A stretch of 61,102 bases of DNA from the IMG/VR virus record IMGVR_UViG_3300032893_000047, positions 1 to 61,102 of that record; one strand, written 5' to 3'. The first letter of the stretch is position 1; every line of letters begins with the position of its first letter. Shown one piece after another: positions 55,334 to 61,102 of the stretch. The notes beneath the pieces were generated by a model. That model did not search any database. It saw nothing but the letters and a program-made list of their open reading frames with translations, and was not told where the DNA came from. The position numbers and the translations under genes are program-made. Source of the stretch: a virus.

Positions 55334-55879
55334 ATGGCTACTCAAGTACCTATTGTTTTGTTCTATCAAAGTCAAAAAACGTATTCAGTCGATACGATTA
55401 TATTTGATTTGATTTTGAAAGAAAGCCATAGTCTTGATGCGAGCATAACATCATTCAATGTTGAAGACGGATCACTTATAAGTGACCACATAAAAAATGA
55501 ATTGAGAACTGGTTCTTTGACGGGTAAAGTAACAAATTTTTCAATATATGAAGACGGATTCCCGGGAAACAAGGCTCTTGAGGCATGGGAAAAATTCAAA
55601 GAATTATGGGCTGCAAAAAAGAAAATGACTATAAATTGTATAATGGATAGTTATGATGATGTTTGTGTCGTCCATGTCGGATCAGGCAGAGAGCCAGGTC
55701 TCGGTGAAGCGCAGGAATTTGATGTCTCATTTCAACAAATGAATATCGTAAAACTTGAACAAATAAGTCTTAATACGACAATTTCTCTTGATAATACGAA
55801 TACAAATAATACGAATTTGAATAGACAATCGAATACGAATCTTGATCGAGGGAAAATAATAACAACGGGGGGTCAATGA
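55334..55879 (+). CDS. Dit-like baseplate/tail protein, 181 aa
   Basis: ATG 55334 directly after the tape measure stop. LTGKVTNFSIYEDGFPGNKA, LEAWEKFKELWAAKKKMTIN and FDVSFQQMNIVKLEQISLNT match the Dit-like N-terminal baseplate domain of contractile-tail phages. The C-terminus is Asn/Thr-rich and flexible. Confidence 0.7.
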   Translation: MATQVPIVLFYQSQKTYSVDTIIFDLILKESHSLDASITSFNVEDGSLISDHIKNELRTGSLTGKVTNFSIYEDGFPGNKALEAWEKFKELWAAKKKMTINCIMDSYDDVCVVHVGSGREPGLGEAQEFDVSFQQMNIVKLEQISLNTTISLDNTNTNNTNLNRQSNTNLDRGKIITTGGQ

Positions 55880-56229
55880 TAAATCTTCCTATGTTTCAAA
55901 ATGACTCGACGGATTTTCAATACTCAATTGATCTTGATAATGTTTCGGTTCAATTGAGATTCACTTATAACGTGAGAAGCGGATACTTCAGAATGAACAT
56001 AGCGACCGAGAATTATTCCTTATACGGGTTGAAAATGGTTCCTGATTATCCATTACTTGATAATCACAAAGCGTTATTCCCGGAATTGCTTGGGGATATA
56101 ATTATTACGCAGGTAAATAGACTTGATGAGCAAATTGATTGCACTTTTGATAATCTGGGTACGGATTTCAAAGTCTATTATTATAACGCTGATGAATTGG
56201 CATCATGGAAGGCAAACAATGGAATTTAA
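55876..56229 (+). CDS. Baseplate plug-like protein, 117 aa
   Basis: ATG 55876 overlaps the previous stop. STDFQYSIDLDNVSVQLRFT, GYFRMNIAT and LDEQIDCTFDNLGTDFKVYY match the small DUF6983-type plug protein placed after Dit-like proteins. Followed by the tRNA-like element on the other strand. Confidence 0.65.
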   Translation: MINLPMFQNDSTDFQYSIDLDNVSVQLRFTYNVRSGYFRMNIATENYSLYGLKMVPDYPLLDNHKALFPELLGDIIITQVNRLDEQIDCTFDNLGTDFKVYYYNADELASWKANNGI

Positions 56230-56381
56230 AAAAAATCATCGGCGGGGAGTCGAACCCCGCGGAAGCGAAAGTATAGGTCTATAGAACCACTTGAAAAACA
56301 GGATTAGTCGAATTGATAGTCGCTTTCTTGTCGCTCGCTTTCTATCTATAGTCAACATTAGACCGCTCTGTCACGATGATT
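56229..56381 (-). tRNA. tRNA-like element with expanded middle, opposite strand
   Basis: On the minus strand the ends pair as AATCATCG/CGATGATT (56374-56381, 56234-56241). Then come TG, a class II-like D arm ACA-GAGCGGTCTAA-TGT with A14 and G18G19 in place, and near the 3' end a T arm CGGGG-TTCGACT-CCCCG (56243-56259, perfect). The region between, about 95 nt, is longer than any normal anticodon plus variable arm and shows no simple anticodon stem. No CCA is encoded; a U-run follows. It may be a tRNA with an insertion or a tRNA mimic. Confidence 0.5.
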
Positions 56382-56424
56382 TGAATAGATTATATATTTT
56401 TTTTTAAAAAAAGGCAAGTAAGAA

Positions 56425-57315
56425 ATGGCATTTAATAGACAAGTTGAAGCGAAAATCATTTCAAAAGGTTCAGCGCAGACAGGCGATATTAATTATGCTA
56501 AGGCATTTGAAAAAGGATTGACTTTGACAAACATAAGCCAACTATTCATTGATTTTGAGATAGAACGAACTTTGATATTATCGTCAAATCAAGCGAATTT
56601 CACAATATATAATGCTAAGCCAGATACGCAGCAAAAGATTTTGACTCCGGGTAATAGAATAATATTCAATGCCGGGCATGAAGACGAGGGAAATATAGCA
56701 ACGATATTTTTTGGGATTATCAGTACGTCATCATCATATAAGAACGGCACAGAGTTCATAACAAAGATTCAGGCGCTTGACCTTGCAGCCGTTGCCGGAG
56801 GATTAGAATATCAATTTTTCAATTTGTCTTATAAAGAATCTACTCCATTGGTTCAAATATTCAATGATATTGCAGCACAATTAAATTTTTCAATTAATGG
56901 ATTGGCAAATATCTCAAATATTATATTGAATAAGGCATATGTATTTACCGGAAATATCGGAAGTCTTTTCAGATCATTAAGATTGATTATAAGATCGTAT
57001 GAATGCGATATGTATTATGATACGGGTTCGTTATACTTGTATAAGGTTGGCAATCAAATATCCAATTTTGGATTTGTGAAAATACCGAGCAATAATATAA
57101 TTGGCGGTGTTGAAAATGTTGAAGATGCAGGAAGACAAGATACAAGAAAAAGAATAAAATTCAATTGCATATTAAATCCAAAAATACGACCGAATACGCT
57201 CGTTGATGTATATGGCGAATATACAAAGGGGATTTATACCGTTGAAAAAGTAAAATTTGTCGGAGATAATCATGCAAGTTCAGACTTCAAATGCGAAGTA
57301 GAAGCGGTGGGATAA
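56425..57315 (+). CDS. Baseplate hub protein, 296 aa
   Basis: ATG 56425 after GCAAGTAAGAA. FNRQVEAKIISKGSAQTGDI, FEIERTLILSSNQANFTIYN, ILTPGNRIIFNAGHEDEGN and YTVEKVKFVGDNHASSDF correspond to the gp27/gp44-like hub family. It sits at the base of the tail tube. Confidence 0.7.
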   Translation: MAFNRQVEAKIISKGSAQTGDINYAKAFEKGLTLTNISQLFIDFEIERTLILSSNQANFTIYNAKPDTQQKILTPGNRIIFNAGHEDEGNIATIFFGIISTSSSYKNGTEFITKIQALDLAAVAGGLEYQFFNLSYKESTPLVQIFNDIAAQLNFSINGLANISNIILNKAYVFTGNIGSLFRSLRLIIRSYECDMYYDTGSLYLYKVGNQISNFGFVKIPSNNIIGGVENVEDAGRQDTRKRIKFNCILNPKIRPNTLVDVYGEYTKGIYTVEKVKFVGDNHASSDFKCEVEAVG

Positions 57316-57327
57316 CGGAGAACTAAA

Positions 57328-58023
57328 ATTAAAGAAGATTTTGAAGCAGCATTTGACATATGGCTTGATTCCAAATTAAGGCAAGTGCATACAACCATGC
57401 CGGGGACTTTTGTGTCTTTTGATTCGTCGAAAAGGAAAGCAACGGTTCAACCTTCTTTGAAATTAAAATATTTGTCTGGAGATAAAAAGATTGTTATTAA
57501 AGAAATCAGTCCTATAAATAATGTCCCGGTTGTTTTTACGGGCACAAAAGATTTTGTTGTAAAATTTCCGATTAAAAAAGGCGATGGATGCCTATTGCTT
57601 TTTTCTGAATCTCCTATAGGAAATTATTTGAATAGTTCATCGGATCAGGTCGAAACGGATGATCTTGGAAGATTTGAATTAGGTTCATGTATAGCAATAC
57701 CTGGATTATTTTCATTTGCAAATATTCCGAATCCTGCATCGGAAATAAGTATTGATGATGCGGGAAAGATAATGATAAAGTCTCAAAGTGGAAAATTAAC
57801 CATTGAGAAATCAGGGATGATAACTTTCAATGATGGGACTGAAGCGGTTATTCTGGGGACTCAATTTATAACAGGTTTGAAAGTTTTTTTGAATGTAGTT
57901 CAATCAATAACGCCCGGAACATTGCCTCAAGACACGGCGGCATTAACTCAAATAGCGACGGCAGCGGGTGTATTATATGGATTATGTGATAATTACAAGA
58001 GTCAAAAAATAAAGGTGATGTGA
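57328..58023 (+). CDS. Baseplate spike protein (gp138/gpV-like), probable AUU start
   Basis: The frame is open from the previous stop. ATT 57328 lies 7 nt after GGAG (57317-57320) and gives IKEDFEAAFDIWLDSKLRQV before the family's usual VHTTMPGTFVSFDSSKRKAT. The GTG at 57385 inside this motif is too late and has no ribosome site. Later PIKKGDGCLLLFSE and GRFELGSCIAIPG are typical of the spike OB domain; the C-terminal half is strand-rich. Product about 231 residues. Confidence 0.8.
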   Translation: MKEDFEAAFDIWLDSKLRQVHTTMPGTFVSFDSSKRKATVQPSLKLKYLSGDKKIVIKEISPINNVPVVFTGTKDFVVKFPIKKGDGCLLLFSESPIGNYLNSSSDQVETDDLGRFELGSCIAIPGLFSFANIPNPASEISIDDAGKIMIKSQSGKLTIEKSGMITFNDGTEAVILGTQFITGLKVFLNVVQSITPGTLPQDTAALTQIATAAGVLYGLCDNYKSQKIKVM

Positions 58024-58410
58024 ATGAAGAACATATATATTGACTCAACAACAAATGATTTAGAATTGACAAAAAATAATTTTAGGTTCACGGAGAATGA
58101 TTCGGAATATGTTTCACAAAAACTTGAAGAATATTTCAATACGTTTAAGGGCGAATATTGGCTTAATGTTGATCTGGGAATTCCTTATTTTGACAAGACG
58201 GATAGAAGAAGTCCATTGAAAAATATATTGGGAGTATTCCCTGATATGAATTTTATTCGAGCAATTTTCTTGAAAGAAATCAATAAGATTGCTGAAATAA
58301 AACAAGTATTAAAATTAAATATAGAAGTAGATGATAGTTTGAATACATTATATATTGACATGATTTTGTCGCTTAGTTCTGGGTCTCTTGAATTATCATT
58401 TGTGTTGTGA
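58024..58410 (+). CDS. Baseplate wedge protein, gp25/W-like, 128 aa
   Basis: ATG 58024 directly after the spike stop. QKLEEYFNTFKGEYWLNVDL and GIPYFDK are typical of the gp25-like wedge family. Confidence 0.75.
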   Translation: MKNIYIDSTTNDLELTKNNFRFTENDSEYVSQKLEEYFNTFKGEYWLNVDLGIPYFDKTDRRSPLKNILGVFPDMNFIRAIFLKEINKIAEIKQVLKLNIEVDDSLNTLYIDMILSLSSGSLELSFVL

Positions 58411-58418
58411 GGTGAAAA

Positions 58419-59864
58419 GTGTCTGAAATATTTGTGACTTCGACAGGATTTCTAAAAAAAACATTGCCTACTATAATTTCAGAATATCAGGCATTATTTC
58501 AAGGCATTTGGGGTGTTGACATTGACCTTGATCCTCAAGGAGTGGTTGGTCAAGAAATAGCCATGCTTGCAAAAAGAGAAGCGGATATATGGGATGGAGC
58601 CGAAGAAATATATAATTCAAGAAATCCCAATTCAGCGACAGGTGTAAGTCTTGATAATATTATGATAGAGAACGGGATTGAAAGACTTGGCGCTTCTTAT
58701 ACAGTTGTAAAGAATGTCGTTCTTTTTGGTGCAAATTCGACGATCATTCCTTCCGGGAAACTTGCGAAGAATCCCGAACAATCTGTTCAATATTCTCTTG
58801 ATTCAACGGTTACTATTGATAAGACCTCTTGTCATGAAGCATTGATTACATTATCTTCGGTATCGGTTGGAGATCACTATATAATAACTATCAATGCAGT
58901 CAATTACGATTATACGGCAATTGGCGGAGATACCATTGATAGTGTTTTGGCTGCATTATTAGCCTTGATTGAATTAGGGACATGGGGCGGATCGGGATCG
59001 ATTTCAAGTAGTATTTTAGATCTGTATTATGCAACTTCATTTAGTGTTGATGTTAATGCTAATCTTTCATTCACTGATATTGGCAATTTTGGTAATTTTA
59101 CTTGTACGACAAAAGGATCAAATACACTTCCGGGAAGTTCGTTGACTGAAATTGTAACTCCCGTTTCAGGATGGGATTCAGTCTATAATCCAGAGGTAGG
59201 CATTCCTGGAAGATCGATAGAATCAGACCCGGCGGCAAGAATCAGACGCACAATTTCGGTAATGAACGGATCGGCAACCGATGAAGCGATAAAAGAAGCA
59301 ATATTGAATAATGTTGCCAACGTAGTAGGATGCACAGTAGCATCGAATAGAACAAATATTACGGATGTAGAGAGTCGACCGCCGCATTCATTCGAGGTTA
59401 TCGTATCTGGCGGAACGGATGCAGATGTTGCAGAAATGATCTATGAAAAACAGGGAGCAGGGGTTGAATCATATGGCAATACTTCAGTTATTATCACAGA
59501 CCCGGAAGGATATCAACAAACAATAAAATTTTCTCGTGCGGTTGATAAATATATATGGGTAAGAGTTTCAAGGGCGAAATATTCAGAGGAAACTTATCCA
59601 ACCGATGGCGACGATCAAATCAAGGCGCAAATTGTTTCATGGTCTCTTGATTCGTCAAACATCTCACCTGGGAAAGATATAATACCGCAAAGATTAAGTA
59701 TTCCAGTATATCAAGTTCAGGGAATTGCAAAGATAAAAATAGAATGTGCGAAGACTGATTCTCCTTCGGGAACGCCAACTTATAGCGAAGACGTAATAAG
59801 TTTGTCGGCAAGGGAAATCGGAGTATTTGCAACGACTCGTATAATTGTTCAGGATTTGACATGA
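58419..59864 (+). CDS. Baseplate J-like protein, 481 aa
   Basis: GTG 58419 with GAGGTGAAAA upstream. IISEYQALFQGIWGVDIDLD, READIWDGAEEIYNSRNPNS, PGRSIESDPAARIRRTISVM and PPHSFEVIVSGG are the J-like baseplate pattern. It forms the baseplate wedge with the gp25-like and the next protein. Confidence 0.9.
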   Translation: MSEIFVTSTGFLKKTLPTIISEYQALFQGIWGVDIDLDPQGVVGQEIAMLAKREADIWDGAEEIYNSRNPNSATGVSLDNIMIENGIERLGASYTVVKNVVLFGANSTIIPSGKLAKNPEQSVQYSLDSTVTIDKTSCHEALITLSSVSVGDHYIITINAVNYDYTAIGGDTIDSVLAALLALIELGTWGGSGSISSSILDLYYATSFSVDVNANLSFTDIGNFGNFTCTTKGSNTLPGSSLTEIVTPVSGWDSVYNPEVGIPGRSIESDPAARIRRTISVMNGSATDEAIKEAILNNVANVVGCTVASNRTNITDVESRPPHSFEVIVSGGTDADVAEMIYEKQGAGVESYGNTSVIITDPEGYQQTIKFSRAVDKYIWVRVSRAKYSEETYPTDGDDQIKAQIVSWSLDSSNISPGKDIIPQRLSIPVYQVQGIAKIKIECAKTDSPSGTPTYSEDVISLSAREIGVFATTRIIVQDLT

Positions 59865-60541
59865 CAGAAATACAAAAAATAAGTGATTATAAAGATAGTT
59901 CACAATATCTTATTCAGCAATACAAGGATAAAGAAAAGTTTTTCGCACTTATTAACGGGTTACTTGATCGAGGGAATGCCATTGAAGGTGCATTATTTGA
60001 AATAAGGGACAATTATACTATAGATACCGCAAAAGGTGTTCAACTTGATGTTCTGGGATTGATTCAGGGTGAAACTCGGAAAGGATTTAATGATGATGAC
60101 TATAGAAATAATATCAAGACAAGAATTATTGTTAACAATGGCTCCGGAGAAGCATCGACGATCATAGCATATTTGAAGGGACTTTGTGGGGCGTCAAAAG
60201 TTCAACTTCAAACTCTCGGAAATATGAATTTGTATATTTGGACGGATATTTATATTACAGAATTTATTTTTTCTCAATTGCAAGTTATCGCAGAATCCGG
60301 AGTAACGATTTTTTCTCTTTCTGGAGATGTAGGGTTAAGACCTTTTGTTACTTCGGAAAGTGATGGAACTGAAGACCCTGACGGCGATGGATTGACTGAA
60401 GCAAAAGAAGACGACGTATTAGAATTTACTGACGGAACTATAAAAATGTTTACCGATGGAGTAATAGAAGTCTATACAGATTCGACTGGATCGGATCAAA
60501 CCATGGGCGGAGCATTGCAAGAAGTAAGATCGACAGAATAA
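59861..60541 (+). CDS. Baseplate-to-fibre protein (DUF2612), 226 aa
   Basis: Overlaps the J-like gene by 4 bases. GVQLDVLGLIQGETRKGFND followed by DYRNNIKTRIIVNNGSGEAS is the DUF2612 pattern, a gpI-like wedge tip. The last 50 residues are Asp/Thr-rich with repeats (LEFTDGTIKMFTDGVIEVYT) that may dock the fibre. Confidence 0.8.
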   Translation: MTEIQKISDYKDSSQYLIQQYKDKEKFFALINGLLDRGNAIEGALFEIRDNYTIDTAKGVQLDVLGLIQGETRKGFNDDDYRNNIKTRIIVNNGSGEASTIIAYLKGLCGASKVQLQTLGNMNLYIWTDIYITEFIFSQLQVIAESGVTIFSLSGDVGLRPFVTSESDGTEDPDGDGLTEAKEDDVLEFTDGTIKMFTDGVIEVYTDSTGSDQTMGGALQEVRSTE

Positions 60542-60550
60542 GGAGAATAT

Positions 60551-61102
60551 ATGGCATTACCCGATAAAAGATTTAGATGGGCAGAAAATGATGTAGTTGA
60601 CGGTACTTCATTATTGAATAACGTCGTTGAGCCGCCAGAAATAAAAAAAACAAATGGATGGAATAGACTCGAGAAGCCAGCAAGAAACTGGTGGAACTGG
60701 TGCTTCAGATATATTCAAAAATGGATTGATTATATATATGATACGGCACTTAATGACGTTTTTACTTTTGTGGGAATAAAAACATTTTCAAGTATTCCCA
60801 TTTTGCCAGGAAGTGATCCGACTACTGATAATCAGGCTACAAGAAAATTATATGTTGATAGTTTATCTAAAATATCTCTTGTAACTTCCGATTCTTTGTT
60901 ATCAAATATTCAAAGATACAAATCCGTAAATAATATAAATTTAACGTTGCCATCAAGCGCCAATGAGGGAGATATTCTTGAAATATTTTCCGAAGATATT
61001 TCTACAATAGTTCAAGGAGATGCAGAAAATATAATTGTAAGCGACAAATTTCAAACCACAAAAGGTATTTCAGGCTTTTTAAAATTATTTAAAAAAAACT
61101 AT
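60551..61102 (+). CDS. Tail fibre with propeller domain, 5' part
   Basis: ATG 60551 after AAGGAGAATAT. The first 184 residues fall in this window end and continue in frame at base 128 (after the repeat). NWWNWCFRYIQKWIDYIYDT and FSSIPILPGSDPTTDNQATR are typical of phage fibre N-terminal baseplate-attachment regions. See the entry at 2-1210 for the propeller part. Confidence 0.8.
   Translation, partial: MALPDKRFRWAENDVVDGTSLLNNVVEPPEIKKTNGWNRLEKPARNWWNWCFRYIQKWIDYIYDTALNDVFTFVGIKTFSSIPILPGSDPTTDNQATRKLYVDSLSKISLVTSDSLLSNIQRYKSVNNINLTLPSSANEGDILEIFSEDISTIVQGDAENIIVSDKFQTTKGISGFLKLFKKNY
60976..61102. repeat. Right copy of the 127-bp terminal direct repeat
   Basis: Identical to bases 1-127; marks the circular join of the assembly. 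Confidence 0.95.

Overview
The window is a complete, circularly closed genome of a tailed phage with a contractile tail (myovirus type). Bases 1-127 and 60976-61102 are identical, so the molecule is about 60,975 bp once one copy is removed, and the tail-fibre gene at the right end (60551 onward) runs in frame into the left end (to 1210). The DNA is AT-rich. Genes are packed with ATGA/TAATG overlaps, Shine-Dalgarno sites of the GGAGG type are strong, and promoters look like sigma-70 (TTGACA, 16-18 nt, TATAAT). This fits a low-GC host that uses Shine-Dalgarno initiation, and it argues against a Bacteroidota host. The exact host cannot be read from the sequence. I see no integrase or CI-like repressor, so a lytic life style is the default, although a Rha-family regulator is present.

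Layout. The fibre gene and a second fibre-like gene (1759-2814) lead into a lysis/membrane block (2819-5850: coiled-coil membrane protein, C39-like peptidase, holin-like protein, spanin-like protein, transglycosylase). A terminator near 6471-6504 separates these from a leftward operon of small and membrane proteins (9690 to 6775). From 9796 rightward comes a long early region of small, often cysteine-rich genes together with nucleic-acid genes: Cas4-like nuclease, SSB, NinG-like HNH protein, Rha, replication initiator, SNF2-methyltransferase fusion, Y-like RNAs with a Ro60 (TROVE) protein, ParB-methyltransferase fusion and a radical SAM enzyme. From 31893 the late region runs in the usual order: small terminase, large terminase, portal, MuF head protein, protease/scaffold, decoration, major capsid, connectors, sheath, tube, tail chaperone, tape measure, baseplate and fibres.

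Most unusual points. (1) The MuF gene carries an intein (39392-40366) whose homing endonuclease is encoded on the opposite strand, codon-aligned, with its own promoter, ribosome site and stop all inside the intein. (2) A phage Ro60 gene follows three tandem Y-RNA-like stem-loops, the middle of which carries a circularly permuted tRNA-like module closed by a GGAA tetraloop. (3) The leader 20198-20334 folds into a compact RNA with a pseudoknot and a loop-loop contact that ends in a terminator. (4) Three genes, including large terminase and baseplate spike, appear to start at AUU or AUC, each exactly 7 nt after GGAG. (5) A bacterioferritin with all six ferroxidase ligands but no haem methionine sits in the head operon. 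Several operons begin with promoter, short structured leader, U-tract and then a ribosome site, a recurrent architecture that may reflect antitermination or leader-derived small RNAs.

Five probable mobile nuclease genes (two HNH, two GIY-YIG, one intein-borne) lie at gene ends or inside genes. Many very small proteins carry CxxC pairs; for most of them no function can be assigned.
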